From the NCBI RefSeq assembly GCF_021010565.1, contig NZ_JAJNAY010000001.1, forward strand, positions 434,001 to 498,000: DNA of 64,000 nt, given 5' to 3'. Positions within the stretch are counted from its first letter, which is position 1. The number at the start of each line of letters is the position of its first letter. This DNA comes from Chryseobacterium turcicum (GTDB lineage: Bacteria; Bacteroidota; Bacteroidia; Flavobacteriales; Weeksellaceae). The translations under genes and the position numbers were made by a program. Of this stretch, positions 46,704-56,175 are shown in pieces. The notes beneath the pieces were generated by a model. That model did no database searches, was not told the origin of the DNA, and saw only the letters and a list, made by a program, of their open reading frames with translations.

Positions 46704-47231
46704 ATGGCAAAAATAAAAAAAGCGTCAGAATCTCTGACGGTAATGACCAATATTGTACTTCCCAATGATACCAACCAGTTGAGAAACCTTTTTGGTGGAG
46801 AATTATTGGCAAGAATGGATCGTTGTGCTTCTATTTCTGCAACCAGACATTGCGAAAGAAGAGTGGTAACCGCATCTGTAAACCACGTTTCATTCGACCA
46901 TCCAATTCCAGAAGGTGGAATTGTTGTGATGGAATCTAAAGTTTCCCGCGCATTCGGAACTTCTATGGAAATTTATGTGGATGTTTGGTTAGACGACCCC
47001 ATCAATCATAAAAAGATTCAGACCAATAAAGGGATTTATACTTTTGTGGCGGTTGATGAATTCAATAGACCGATTCCAATTCCACAAATGGAGCCGGAAA
47101 CCGAGCTTGAAATAGAAAGATTTGATGCAGCGTTAAGAAGAAAAGAATTATCGCTAATTCTTTCGGGAAGAATGAAACCAACAGATTCTGTAGAATTGAA
47201 GAAGTTATTTGCAGGAGAAATTGAACAATAA
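46704..47231 (+). CDS. Acyl-CoA thioesterase, hotdog fold
   Basis: A 175-residue cytoplasmic hotdog protein of the YciA/BACH group. NIVLPNDTNQLRNLFGGELLARMD carries the Asn/Asp of the active site in the usual context. The second strand region VTASVNHVSFDHPIPEG and MESKVSRAFGTSMEIYVDVW follow. It hydrolyses acyl-CoA; chain-length preference is unknown. It is the second gene after the HU-CCDC81 gene in what looks like a two-gene operon closed by a terminator. Confidence 0.9.
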   Translation: MAKIKKASESLTVMTNIVLPNDTNQLRNLFGGELLARMDRCASISATRHCERRVVTASVNHVSFDHPIPEGGIVVMESKVSRAFGTSMEIYVDVWLDDPINHKKIQTNKGIYTFVAVDEFNRPIPIPQMEPETELEIERFDAALRRKELSLILSGRMKPTDSVELKKLFAGEIEQ

Positions 47232-47236
47232 TTTAC

Positions 47237-47266
47237 AACGGAAGAATTTTTCTTCCGTTTATTTTT
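47237..47266 (+). terminator. Intrinsic terminator after the thioesterase gene
   Basis: AACGGAAGAA and TTCTTCCGTT form a perfect 10-bp stem with loop TTT, followed by TATTTTT. It starts six bases after the stop codon. Confidence 0.88.
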
Positions 47267-47283
47267 AAATGTAAGTTACAGAA

Positions 47284-48213
47284 ATGAGAATCTTATTATT
47301 AGATAAAAATCACCCTCTTATTACCGAACAGCTTTTAGCGAAGAATTTTATTTTGGAAGAAGATTTTACGTCTTCGTATGATGAGGTGTGTGGTAAAATT
47401 CAAAATTATGACGGAGTAATTATCCGAAGCAGAATTCCTTTAGACCAAAACTTTTTAGAAAAAGCAAGCAATCTGAAATTTATTGCAAGAGTAGGAGCGG
47501 GAATGGAAAATATTGATATTCCCGTGGCTGAAAAATTGAGAATTCAGTTAATTAATTCTCCGGAAGGAAACCGAGATTCTGTTGCTGAGCACGTGGTGGG
47601 AATGCTTTTAATTTTAATGAACCGTCTTTTCATCGCCTCAAATGAAGTGAAAAATGGAATTTGGCTGCGTGAAGAAAACCGTGGTGATGAATTATTAGGA
47701 AAAACGGTTGGCCTTATCGGTTACGGAAATATGGGAAAAGCTACGGCAAAAAGACTCTCGGGTTTTGGGTGTAAAGTGGTTTTTCATGATATTCTTCCTA
47801 ATCTTTCTGACGAATTTGCAACGCAGGTTTCTTTGGACGAATTAAAGGAAAAAGCGGAAGTTTTAAGCTTGCATATTCCAATGACAGAGGCAACTCATTA
47901 TTTAGTGGACGCTGGTTTTATTAATGAAATGAAAAACGATTTCTATTTCGTTAATACGGCAAGAGGAAAAAATGTAGAAACGAAGTGTTTAGTTGAAGCT
48001 TTGAAGTCTGGAAAAGTAAAAGGTGCTTGTCTTGATGTTTTAGAATACGAAAAAGCTTCTTTTGAAAATTTAGAATTAGAAAATGAAGATTTGCAATATC
48101 TTTTAGCCTCTGGAAAAGTAATTGTAACCCCTCATATCGCAGGCTGGACTCACCAAAGCAAAGAGAAATTAGCTCAAGTAATTGTAGATAAGATTATAGC
48201 ATCATTTTGCTAG
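47284..48213 (+). CDS. D-2-hydroxyacid dehydrogenase (phosphoglycerate dehydrogenase-like)
   Basis: A 309-residue NAD-dependent dehydrogenase. The Rossmann motif GLIGYGNMGKATAKRL (GxGxxG) sits in the middle. The substrate-side residues are RVGAGMENIDIPVA, NSPEGNRDSVAEH and NTARGK (the Arg), and the catalytic His lies in TPHIAGWT near the C terminus. There is no ACT domain, so it is not feedback-regulated like classical SerA. It could serve in serine synthesis or act on another 2-hydroxyacid; the window does not decide this. Confidence 0.92.
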   Translation: MRILLLDKNHPLITEQLLAKNFILEEDFTSSYDEVCGKIQNYDGVIIRSRIPLDQNFLEKASNLKFIARVGAGMENIDIPVAEKLRIQLINSPEGNRDSVAEHVVGMLLILMNRLFIASNEVKNGIWLREENRGDELLGKTVGLIGYGNMGKATAKRLSGFGCKVVFHDILPNLSDEFATQVSLDELKEKAEVLSLHIPMTEATHYLVDAGFINEMKNDFYFVNTARGKNVETKCLVEALKSGKVKGACLDVLEYEKASFENLELENEDLQYLLASGKVIVTPHIAGWTHQSKEKLAQVIVDKIIASFC

Positions 48214-48340
48214 TTCAAAAATTAACGAATTAGATTACTCTTTTACCGTGTGAAATTTTGTGTTAAATAATTCATAATTGACAACTGCCTTTTCATATTT
48301 GAATGGAGTTTTATTAAATTGCCGTTCATTTTTTGAACTC

Positions 48341-49603
48341 ATGAAGAAGCTTAACCTCGTATTTGTTACCACACTATTTTTATTTCTATTTTCCTGCAAA
48401 AATAAATCTGAAAACAACGCTGCAACAGCGGAATCTACCACTAATCTTCCTAACTATGGAAATGTAGACTTGACGAAGGTTTTTGCCTCAGGTGATTTCA
48501 ATCTCGTTGATAAAGACTACGCGGTAAGTTATATCGACCAATATTATAAAAAGGTTTGGGAAAAAGGAAATTTAAGTGGAAGCTTTTTGGTAGCAAAAGG
48601 AGATGAGATTTTGTATGAAAACTACAGAGGTTTTGCACGAGAGGGAAATCAAAATCCTATAGATAAAAATACAGCATTGCATGTCGCATCCGTTTCAAAA
48701 ACTATGACGGCAATGGCGATGATGAAATTAATCGAGGCTGGAAAAATAAAATTATCAGACCATCTGACGCAATTTTTTCCTGCATTTCCCTATCCTAATG
48801 TGACTGTTCAAACTTTATTAGACCAAAGAAGCGGACTTCCGAAATACGAATATTTCATTACTAAAATTCAGCCTGCCCCTGCAGAGCTTTCAAAAAATTA
48901 TATTACCAATCAGGATGTTTTAAATATGATTATTAAATACAAACCTGATTTGGCTAGAGATACCAATACAGGTTTTATGTATTGCAATACCAATTATGCG
49001 CTTTTGGCTTTATTGATTGAGAAAATTACCAAAACACCTTTTCCTCAAGCAATGAAAGAGATGGTTTTCACGCCCCTGAAAATGACAAATACCTATATTT
49101 TTCAGGAAAAAGATATTCCTACGGCATCGCAGTCATTTTATTTTGGTGGAAACAAATTGTATCCTTTAGACAGATTAGACCTTATTTATGGTGATAAAAA
49201 TGTTTATACAACACCAAGAGACCTTTACAATTTCTCAAAAGCGATGTTTTCAAAAGATTTTTTAAAGCCAGAATTAATGCAGATGATTTTTACGCCTTAC
49301 AGCAATGAAAAGGCAGGTCAAAACAATTATGGTTTAGGTTTTAGAATGAAAATTTTTGATAATGGAGAAAAACTAACCTATCACAACGGTTGGTGGCATG
49401 GTACAAATTCGGTTTTTGCCCATCTTTTAAAATCAAAAGTGACCATTATAGCGATTGGAAATAAATATTCGGGAAGAGTTTATTCCGCTTTGGCTTTGTC
49501 TGGTTTATTTGAAGATTTTCCACCTCAGAAAGATAAGCTTCACAGTATTATGAATGATAATCAGGACACTTTGAAAACAGGAACTGAAGTTTTTGGAGAA
49601 TAA
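48341..49603 (+). CDS. Lipoprotein serine hydrolase, beta-lactamase/PBP4* family
   Basis: A 420-residue lipoprotein (lipobox FSC, Cys19). The ATG at 48341 is chosen because it starts directly with the signal MKKLNLVFVTTLF; the frame extends 21 codons upstream without a signal. The class C beta-lactamase/esterase fold has the nucleophile in ASVSKTM (SxxK, about residue 117), YCNTNYALL (YxN) and YHNGWWHG (HxG) as third motif. Such proteins are peptidases or esterases of the cell envelope; resistance to beta-lactams is not implied. It is followed by an Ig-like lipoprotein gene that begins 25 bases later. Confidence 0.9.
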   Translation: MKKLNLVFVTTLFLFLFSCKNKSENNAATAESTTNLPNYGNVDLTKVFASGDFNLVDKDYAVSYIDQYYKKVWEKGNLSGSFLVAKGDEILYENYRGFAREGNQNPIDKNTALHVASVSKTMTAMAMMKLIEAGKIKLSDHLTQFFPAFPYPNVTVQTLLDQRSGLPKYEYFITKIQPAPAELSKNYITNQDVLNMIIKYKPDLARDTNTGFMYCNTNYALLALLIEKITKTPFPQAMKEMVFTPLKMTNTYIFQEKDIPTASQSFYFGGNKLYPLDRLDLIYGDKNVYTTPRDLYNFSKAMFSKDFLKPELMQMIFTPYSNEKAGQNNYGLGFRMKIFDNGEKLTYHNGWWHGTNSVFAHLLKSKVTIIAIGNKYSGRVYSALALSGLFEDFPPQKDKLHSIMNDNQDTLKTGTEVFGE

Positions 49604-49628
49604 TGTTTATTTTTGCTCAAATAATTTC

Positions 49629-51401
49629 ATGAAAAGATTTCTTCTTTTATTCATTATCGGAATTCTTGTACAATCTTGTGCAAGAGTGGGCTCGCCAATT
49701 GGAGGTCTTAAAGATACATTGGCTCCTCAGGTGATAGGTTCAAATATAGATTCTTCAAGGGTCAATGTAAGAAGAGATATCAAAGAATTGCGTATTGATT
49801 TTAATGAATACATTACTTTAAAGGATATTAATAAAAATCTTAATATTTCTCCACCCATAAAATATAATAGAGTTCTTCCTTCAAATATTGCCAATAAGTA
49901 TTTGATTATTCAATGGAAAGATACTTTACAGGCAAATACAACCTATAATTTCAATTTTGGAAATGCAATCGTTGATAACAGTGAAGGCAATGTATTGAGA
50001 TATTATAATCTTGCTTTTTCTACGGGCGAAAAACTAGACGATTTATACATAAGTGGGGTGGTGAGCGATGCTTTAGCTTTAAAAAAGAAAAGCAGTTCTG
50101 ATAATAAAATGGTAGTTGGTCTTTACCAATTAAAAGATAGTATGGACTATAAACAGAAGCCATATTACATTACAAAAGTAGATGATGACGGTTATTATGA
50201 ATTAAATTATCTTGCTAAAGGAAAATATAAGATTATTGCTTTTGATGATGACAACGAAAACTCTATTTACAATCCTGGAAAAGAGAAAATAGCATTTCAA
50301 AAAGATACAGTTGTTGTTGAAAAGTCTATTTCAGGTTTAAATTTAAAATTATTCCCGTCTAAAAAACCATTTAAAAATCCTGAATTAAAAGAAATGCCAG
50401 GAGGAGTTTTGATGGCTTTTGAAGGGAATCCTGAAGAAGTGAAAGTCCTTTCTCTAAATGAAAAATTGAAAGACATCAAAGTAACCCACAAACCCAAATC
50501 AGATTCTGTAAAGATTTGGTTTGATGCTGTAAAAAGCGATGTTGGGCAAACTGTAAACGAAAAATTAGAATTCAGTTACGATACTGCCGCAAAGAAAGAT
50601 ACTGTGGTTGTCTTTTATAAGTATAATAAAAAGAATGTGATGGATGTTGTCAGTGAAAACGGTGGTGGTTTGTTACCTCCAAAAACTGATTTCAAAGTTT
50701 CGTCTACTTACCTTATCGATAAGATTAATCCAGAAAAATGGACTTTGAAAATCGACAGTACGATTGTACAGCCATTTACGGCAAAAATATCTGAGACCAA
50801 TCCTTATCAGATTTTGATAACATCAGACTTTGTTTCAGGAAAAAAATATCAGTTGACCATCCCAAAAACGACAGTCTCTTCTTTTTATGATAAAAATTCT
50901 GAATCAAAACGTTTTGATTTTGAAGTTGATAAAATTGAAAATTATGGAAATTTATCGGTTATATTGCAAAATGCACCGACTAAAAAATATTGGTTACAGT
51001 TATTAGATTCTTCAGAAAAAGCAATATACCAGCAATATACCAGCGGAAATTCAGTAGTATTTGATGTGCTAAAACCTGCAGAATATATTATCCGTATTTT
51101 GGTTGATAACAACGAAAACGGGTATTGGGACCCTGCCGATTTTGAAACGTCTACTTTTGCGGAAGATGCTTATACTTATTATAAGACTGCAGTTATTCGA
51201 CCTTTATGGACGTCAAAAGAAACTTGGGATTTGACAGATACACGAGTATTAGACATCAGTAAATTTGGTACCGCTACCAGTGCCGCGAAGGCTCAGTCTA
51301 AAGAAAATAAATCAACGATAAATCCATCCAATAATAACTCTATTCAGAATACTAATTCTGGAACTCGAGGTGCAAATAATGACTTACAATTGAGAAGATA
51401 A
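49629..51401 (+). CDS. Lipoprotein with N-terminal Ig-like (Big_5 type) domain
   Basis: A 590-residue lipoprotein. The ATG at 49629 precedes a signal with lipobox VQSC (Cys17). An Ig-like domain spans roughly residues 30-135 (LKDTLAPQVIGSNIDSS, ELRIDFNEYITLKDI, NYNFNFGNAIVDNSEGN, LAFSTGE), which fits PF13205. The rest has beta-rich repeats with a transthyretin-like block (VDDDGYYELNYLAKGKYKII) and an Asn/Ser-rich C terminus. Similar proteins are conserved in Flavobacteriia with unknown function. Its stop overlaps the start of the haem-binding gene by one base. Confidence 0.85.
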   Translation: MKRFLLLFIIGILVQSCARVGSPIGGLKDTLAPQVIGSNIDSSRVNVRRDIKELRIDFNEYITLKDINKNLNISPPIKYNRVLPSNIANKYLIIQWKDTLQANTTYNFNFGNAIVDNSEGNVLRYYNLAFSTGEKLDDLYISGVVSDALALKKKSSSDNKMVVGLYQLKDSMDYKQKPYYITKVDDDGYYELNYLAKGKYKIIAFDDDNENSIYNPGKEKIAFQKDTVVVEKSISGLNLKLFPSKKPFKNPELKEMPGGVLMAFEGNPEEVKVLSLNEKLKDIKVTHKPKSDSVKIWFDAVKSDVGQTVNEKLEFSYDTAAKKDTVVVFYKYNKKNVMDVVSENGGGLLPPKTDFKVSSTYLIDKINPEKWTLKIDSTIVQPFTAKISETNPYQILITSDFVSGKKYQLTIPKTTVSSFYDKNSESKRFDFEVDKIENYGNLSVILQNAPTKKYWLQLLDSSEKAIYQQYTSGNSVVFDVLKPAEYIIRILVDNNENGYWDPADFETSTFAEDAYTYYKTAVIRPLWTSKETWDLTDTRVLDISKFGTATSAAKAQSKENKSTINPSNNNSIQNTNSGTRGANNDLQLRR

Positions 51402-51859
51402 TGCAAAAGTTTAAGAAAATAGTTTTTTGGTGTTTGGTAGGTTTTGCTATGATTCAGTTTATTCCGGTGGATAAAGTAAATAAACCGGTAGATCAAAGCA
51501 AAAATTTTATTAAGGTTGAAAATGCTCCGAAAGAAGTAGTTACACTGCTTAAAAACGCATGCTATGACTGCCATTCCGATGAAACGGTTTATCCTAAATA
51601 TGCATATGTAGCTCCGTTTTCATGGTCGATTAAAAGCCATGTGAACGATGGTCGAAAATATTTAAATTTCTCAATCTGGGAAACGTATAATCAAGATTTG
51701 AAGCACAAAATGCTTACCCGAGCAATAGAGATGGTTGACAATAAAATGATGCCAATGCCTGCCTATATTATTTACCACGAAAAAGCCAACCTTTCGACCA
51801 ATGAAAGAAAGCTGTTAAATGTTTATTTTCAAAAAGTATTAGATTCTAAAAAATACTAA
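51401..51859 (+). CDS. Haem-binding (cytochrome c-like) membrane-anchored protein
   Basis: A 152-residue protein with an N-terminal hydrophobic helix (about 7-25) and a single c-type haem site CYDCH (residues 54-58). YPKYAYVAPFSW and MPMPAYIIYHEKANLS follow, as in the Haem_bd family (PF14376 type). It probably faces the periplasm and carries electrons or senses a ligand; this is unproven. It is translationally coupled to the Ig-like lipoprotein gene (TAATG overlap). It ends 8 bases from the convergent NUDIX gene with no terminator between. Confidence 0.88.
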   Translation: MQKFKKIVFWCLVGFAMIQFIPVDKVNKPVDQSKNFIKVENAPKEVVTLLKNACYDCHSDETVYPKYAYVAPFSWSIKSHVNDGRKYLNFSIWETYNQDLKHKMLTRAIEMVDNKMMPMPAYIIYHEKANLSTNERKLLNVYFQKVLDSKKY

Positions 51860-51867
51860 AGAAGCAA

Positions 51868-52386
51868 TTAGCTGAAATTTTTCAAATACTCTTCAAAGAA
51901 TTTTTTCTGAGAATCAAAAGCGATGTCATCGAGATTAATTTCAGAAAAAGAAATCCACTGTGTTTCAGAAATTTCAGATAATTCTATATTAACTTCAAAT
52001 TTTTCAGAAACTCGATATTCATAAAACAAATCAATGGTATTGTAGTCAATTTCTTTGTATTGATATACGTTGGGAAGACTCGTTAGGTATTTTAGATTTT
52101 TAATGTCAATTTCAAGCTGTAATTCTTCAAAAAGTTCTCTTTTACAAGTGTTTTCAGCGCTTTCTTTCGGGTCTACAAATCCTCCAGCTAAATCGAGTTT
52201 ACCTTTTTTAGGCTCTTGATTTCTTCTGGTTAAATAGATTTCATCTCCACAGCGAATGACTACAGCGACAGCTCCGGCAACATTATTATATAAAGTGAAG
52301 CTGCACTCAGGGCAGCTCCATTTTTTTTCTCCGTCCCAATGAAGGGTTTTATTTCCGCAATTCGGACAAAATTTTAATATTTTCAT
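51868..52386 (-). CDS. NUDIX hydrolase with zinc ribbon
   Basis: A 172-residue protein. An N-terminal zinc ribbon, CPNCGNK...CPEC, precedes the Nudix fold. The Nudix box is GFVDPKESAENTCKRELFEEL, which matches Gx5Ex7REUxEE; the final Gly of the consensus is replaced by Gln. The presence of the ribbon resembles NADH pyrophosphatase NudC-type proteins, though this one is shorter. Its ATG overlaps the stop of xerD by one base, so it is the last gene of a four-gene minus-strand operon. Confidence 0.9.
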   Translation of the reverse strand: MKILKFCPNCGNKTLHWDGEKKWSCPECSFTLYNNVAGAVAVVIRCGDEIYLTRRNQEPKKGKLDLAGGFVDPKESAENTCKRELFEELQLEIDIKNLKYLTSLPNVYQYKEIDYNTIDLFYEYRVSEKFEVNIELSEISETQWISFSEINLDDIAFDSQKKFFEEYLKNFS

Positions 52387-53297
52387 TAAGCACTATTAGA
52401 ATTTCTCGGGTGATAATTTAAAATTACATCACGAAGTTCTTCTGTTTTTAAATGGGTGTAAATTCCGGTTGTTGTAATGCTAGAATGTCCCAGCATTTCT
52501 TGGATATAACGTAAATCGGCTCCGTTTTGCAATAGATGTGTAGCAAAAGAATGTCTGAATGTATGTGGAGATATTTTCTTGCTCACTCCTGCTTTATCGG
52601 TAAGTTCTTTAATGATTATAAATACAATCACACGAGACATTGAAGTTCCTCTGCTATTAAGGAAAAGCGTGTCTTCGTATTTCTTGTTGATTTTATTTTT
52701 AGAACGTACCTCAGCAATATATTCCTTCAAAAGTTTTGCAGTGAACTGTGCCAAAGGAACAAAACGTGTTTTGTTGCCTTTTCCAATCACTTTTATATAG
52801 TTTTCTTTAAAATTAATATTAGATATTTTAATTTCAATTAATTCAGAAACTCTCAGTCCACAACCATAAAGCACTTCAATAATACAGTGATTTCTTTTGC
52901 CTAAGTCTGAATTACTATCAATAGCTTCAATAATTTTTTCAATATCAGCAAGACTCAAAGTATCAGGTAAATATAAACCAAGTTTTGGTCCTTCCAATAA
53001 AGTTGAAGGATTGTCATCACGGATTTCATCTTCAAGTAAATATTTGAAAAAAGCTTTAATGGAAGATATCCATCTTGCTTGTGACCTTTCACTGAATTTT
53101 TGCTTAGACAATGTGAAAATATATTCCTGAAGATTATCATACGTAATCTTTTCAGGACCAGTGTTTTCAAGGTCGTCTATTGCGTAAGTTTGAAGTTTCT
53201 TGATGTCGCGGATATAAGCATCAAGTGTGTTCTCTGAAAAATTTCTTTCAAAGCGAAGAAAAATCTCAAAATCTTTAATTTTTTCATCCCAAGTCAT
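52386..53297 (-). CDS. xerD: XerD-type tyrosine recombinase
   Basis: A 303-residue site-specific recombinase. It has an N-terminal SAM-like DNA-binding domain (LRFERNFSENTLDAYIRDI, FFKYLLEDEIRDDNPS) and a C-terminal catalytic domain. The catalytic residues appear as GCGLRVSE (Arg), VIGKGNKTRFVPL (Lys), HTFRHSFATHL (HxxR), LGHSSITTT (His) and IYTHL (Tyr). Length and context (housekeeping genes, no mobile element) favour chromosome-dimer resolution rather than an integrase. It is co-oriented with the dCMP deaminase gene, 14 bases upstream. Confidence 0.93.
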   Translation of the reverse strand: MTWDEKIKDFEIFLRFERNFSENTLDAYIRDIKKLQTYAIDDLENTGPEKITYDNLQEYIFTLSKQKFSERSQARWISSIKAFFKYLLEDEIRDDNPSTLLEGPKLGLYLPDTLSLADIEKIIEAIDSNSDLGKRNHCIIEVLYGCGLRVSELIEIKISNINFKENYIKVIGKGNKTRFVPLAQFTAKLLKEYIAEVRSKNKINKKYEDTLFLNSRGTSMSRVIVFIIIKELTDKAGVSKKISPHTFRHSFATHLLQNGADLRYIQEMLGHSSITTTGIYTHLKTEELRDVILNYHPRNSNSA

Positions 53298-53311
53298 TGT
53301 GTTGTGTTTTT

Positions 53312-53743
53312 TTAAATTTTTAACTCCTTTTCTGAAACCTGTATTATTTCAATTTGATGTTCTTTTAAGAAAATAATTCCCTCATCATCTGAGTAAGCAT
53401 TAATATAAACTAATCTTGAAATTCCGGCCTGTAAAATCAGCTTACTGCATTCTTTACAAGGTGATAAGGTAAGGTACAATGTTGCACCCCGAGCAGACTG
53501 TGTAGAGCCTGCTAGTTTCAAAATAGCATTTGCTTCTGCGTGTAAAACGTACCAGTGCGTTTTGCCTGTTTCGTCCTCACAGCAGTTCTCAGAACCCGAT
53601 GGGGTACCATTGTATCCATCAGAAATAATCATCCTATCTTTTACGATAAGAGCTCCTACTTGTTTTCTTTCACAGTAGGAAAGTTTTGCCCACTCCTGAG
53701 CCATTTTTAGATAAGCTTTATCAAACTTATTATACATCTGCAT
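53312..53743 (-). CDS. dCMP/cytidine deaminase family protein
   Basis: A 143-residue zinc deaminase. The Zn site is complete: HAEANAIL (HxE) and PCKECSKLI (PCxxC). The opening MAQEWAKLSYCERKQVGALIVK and the GTPSGSENCCED insert fit the deoxycytidylate deaminase (ComEB) group, which supplies dUMP for dTTP synthesis. It sits between enoyl-CoA hydratase and xerD in a compact operon; no functional link is evident. Confidence 0.9.
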   Translation of the reverse strand: MQMYNKFDKAYLKMAQEWAKLSYCERKQVGALIVKDRMIISDGYNGTPSGSENCCEDETGKTHWYVLHAEANAILKLAGSTQSARGATLYLTLSPCKECSKLILQAGISRLVYINAYSDDEGIIFLKEHQIEIIQVSEKELKI

Positions 53744-53779
53744 CGGTTATTTTTTCGAAATAATTTGTGATAAGGAATA

Positions 53780-54547
53780 TTAGAAGCTAGGCTTTCTTTT
53801 TTCAATAAAAGCTGAAACTCCTTCTTTTTTGTCTTCTAAATCAAAAAGCTCGCCAAAATATTTAATTTCAGCTTCAAAACCTTTATCAGTATCAGACAGG
53901 TTGGTTGCTTTAATAGCGCGGGAAATTGCCATTGGAGAATTGTTAGCAATTATTTTTGCTAATTCTTCTGTTTTAGAAAGAAGCTCACCAATAGGGAACA
54001 CTTCATTTACCAAACCAATTTCTTTTGCCTTTTGTGCAGGAATCATTTTTGCTGAGAAAATCATTTCATTGGCAATTCCTTTTCCTACTAATTTTGGAAG
54101 TCTTTGGGTTCCTCCATACCCAGGAATAAGTCCTAAAGTTACTTCCGGAAGACCCAGTCTAGCATTATCTGATGCATATCTGATGTGACACGCCATCGCA
54201 AGTTCTAAACCACCTCCCAAAGCGAAGCCATTTACCGCAGCAATTACAGGCTTTGATAGGTTTTCTATTTTATCAAAAAGAAAAGTTTGCCCATTTTTAG
54301 CAAGCTCTTCTGCTTTTTCCTGATTAAAGTTACTAAATTCTTTTATATCTGCACCGGCAACGAATGATTTTTCTCCACTTCCGGTTAAAATAATTACTCT
54401 TACTTCATTGTCAGATTGTAATTCATCCAATGCAGTGCTGATTTCTTTTATGGTTTGTGCATTTAATGCATTTAAACTTTCTGGTCTGTTGATTGTAATT
54501 ACAGCAGTTTTCTCGTCCTTCTTTATCAGTATATTTTCGTAAGTCAT
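53780..54547 (-). CDS. Enoyl-CoA hydratase/isomerase family protein
   Basis: A 255-residue crotonase-fold protein. The oxyanion-hole block GSGEKSFVAGADIKEF and the catalytic-Glu region NGFALGGGLELAMACHIRYASDNARLGLPEVTLGLIPGYGGTQRL are typical of 3-hydroxyacyl-CoA-forming hydratases. It acts in fatty-acid oxidation or related CoA-ester chemistry; the substrate is unknown. It is the first gene of the operon ech-like, deaminase, xerD, NUDIX. Confidence 0.92.
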   Translation of the reverse strand: MTYENILIKKDEKTAVITINRPESLNALNAQTIKEISTALDELQSDNEVRVIILTGSGEKSFVAGADIKEFSNFNQEKAEELAKNGQTFLFDKIENLSKPVIAAVNGFALGGGLELAMACHIRYASDNARLGLPEVTLGLIPGYGGTQRLPKLVGKGIANEMIFSAKMIPAQKAKEIGLVNEVFPIGELLSKTEELAKIIANNSPMAISRAIKATNLSDTDKGFEAEIKYFGELFDLEDKKEGVSAFIEKRKPSF

Positions 54548-54597
54548 TATTTCCCTTAATCTTTAAGAACTTGCAAATTAAAAATTTTTTACAAATA

Positions 54598-54628
54598 AAA
54601 AGGGAAAAAAATGACTTTTTTCCCTTTT
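54598..54628 (-). terminator. Intrinsic terminator of the catalase gene
   Basis: A 13-bp stem built of AAAA, GGG, AAAAAA on one side and TTTTTT, CCC, TTTT on the other, with a 5-base loop, 22 bases beyond the catalase stop codon on the minus strand. Confidence 0.8.
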
Positions 54629-54649
54629 AAGTGTTTATTATTTAATAGT

Positions 54650-56137
54650 TTACTTTAAATGATTCATCATATTGGCGTCTATATTGACACTTAATCCAGA
54701 TGCCACTTTCATGCCAAGCTCAATATTTGCCCTGAAAAAATGGCACAATTGGCGGTTGATAATCTCGTCTTTTTTAGGTCCGTCAATTCCTCTCATACTA
54801 CCTATGATGTTGTTTACCAGGTGTTCTCTATCTTCCTGACTCATTGCTTTTGTGTATAAAAGGCCAGGTTGAGTGTAGTGGTCGTCATCATTTTCATTTC
54901 TGTTGAAGTTAGCGACATGATTACTATCTAATTCGTATTCGAAATTTTTGTAAGAAGAATCTGGCTGGATGTCATCAAAACTGTTTGGGTGATAGTTTGG
55001 TTTATCCTGATATCCACTAGAATCTGCCATAAATCCGTCTCTTTGGTAGTTGTTAACTGCGAAAGGGCATCTGTTGACTTCAAGATGATGAGCGTTTACA
55101 CCAACTCTGTATCTGTGAGCATCTGGGTAAGAAAATAGTCTTCCCTGAAGCATTTTGTCGGGTGAAAAACTAATTCCGTTGATTAAATTACTTGGAGAGA
55201 ATGTTGATTGTTCTACATGGGCAAAATAATTGACAGGAACTTCATTCAGCTCCATTTCGCCAACTTCAATTAAAGGAAAATCACCTTGGAACCATACTTT
55301 GGTTACATCAAAAGGATTCCATCTGAATTCGTTTGCCTGCTCTTCGGTCATTACCTGGATATACATCGTCCATTTCGGAAAATCACCATTGTCAATAGCA
55401 TTGCAAAGGTCTTCCTGTGCAAAATCGGGATTTTCACCAGCCATTTTTGTAGCATCGGCATCATTAAAGTTTTTGATGCCTTGTTTTGTTTTAAAATGAA
55501 ATTTCACCCAAACTCTTTCGTTTTTATCATTAATCATCGAAAAAGTGTGAGAGCCAAACCCGTGCATATGCCTAAAACCATAAGGCGTACCTCTGTCTGA
55601 CATTAGAATAAGAACTTGGTGTAGTGATTCAGGATTCAAGCTCCAAAAATCCCACATCATGGTCGCGCTTTTCAAATTGGTTTTTGGAACTCTTTTTTGA
55701 GTATGTATAAAATCTGGGAACTTTTTAGCATCTTTAATAAAGAAAACCGGGGTGTTATTCCCTACTAAATCCCAATTTCCGTCTTCAGTATAAAATTTTA
55801 AAGCAAATCCTCTAGGGTCTCTTGCGGTATCTGCACTTCCTTTTTCACCACCCACTGTCGAAAATCTAGCAAACATTCTGCATGAATTTCCAACCTTTGA
55901 AAATATTTTGGCTTTGGTATATTGTGAGATGTCATGAGTTACAGTAAGCGTTCCGTATGCACCACTTCCTTTAGCGTGCACAATTCTTTCCGGAATTCTT
56001 TCTCTTACAAAATGTGCAAGATTTTCCTGTAAAATAAAATCTTGTAGCAATACCGGGCCACGTGCTCCTACTGTTTGAGAGTCTTGATGTTCATAATAAG
56101 GCGCTCCGCTGCCTGTTGTTAATTTTTTATTATCCAT
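54650..56137 (-). CDS. Catalase (haem-dependent, clade-3-type small subunit)
   Basis: About 495 residues from the ATG at 56137 (MDNKKLTTGSGAPYYEHQDS). Longer in-frame starts at 56215 and 56296 would add non-conserved residues and lie at or beyond the likely promoter. The catalytic His54 is in RIVHAKGSGAYG, with the Asn in LVGNNTPVFF. The haem-ligand Tyr is in GRLFSYPDAHRYRVG. It breaks down hydrogen peroxide. It is divergent from oxyR, with a minus-strand -7 box TAAATTTG at 56176-56183 in the shared region; OxyR control is very likely. A terminator follows. Confidence 0.96.
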   Translation of the reverse strand: MDNKKLTTGSGAPYYEHQDSQTVGARGPVLLQDFILQENLAHFVRERIPERIVHAKGSGAYGTLTVTHDISQYTKAKIFSKVGNSCRMFARFSTVGGEKGSADTARDPRGFALKFYTEDGNWDLVGNNTPVFFIKDAKKFPDFIHTQKRVPKTNLKSATMMWDFWSLNPESLHQVLILMSDRGTPYGFRHMHGFGSHTFSMINDKNERVWVKFHFKTKQGIKNFNDADATKMAGENPDFAQEDLCNAIDNGDFPKWTMYIQVMTEEQANEFRWNPFDVTKVWFQGDFPLIEVGEMELNEVPVNYFAHVEQSTFSPSNLINGISFSPDKMLQGRLFSYPDAHRYRVGVNAHHLEVNRCPFAVNNYQRDGFMADSSGYQDKPNYHPNSFDDIQPDSSYKNFEYELDSNHVANFNRNENDDDHYTQPGLLYTKAMSQEDREHLVNNIIGSMRGIDGPKKDEIINRQLCHFFRANIELGMKVASGLSVNIDANMMNHLK

Positions 56138-56175
56138 ATAGTTATAATTTGAGATTGTTTTCCATTTTTCACTAT

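Noticed and set aside
48278-48340. Upstream start of the serine hydrolase
   Set aside because: It would place 21 residues before an intact lipoprotein signal peptide.
48341-49603. Serine hydrolase as an antibiotic-resistance beta-lactamase
   Set aside because: The SxxK/YxN/HxG motifs are shared by many envelope esterases and peptidases; nothing here points to beta-lactam hydrolysis.
52386-53297. XerD-like gene as integrase of a mobile element
   Set aside because: It is embedded in a housekeeping operon with no attachment repeats or cargo genes nearby.
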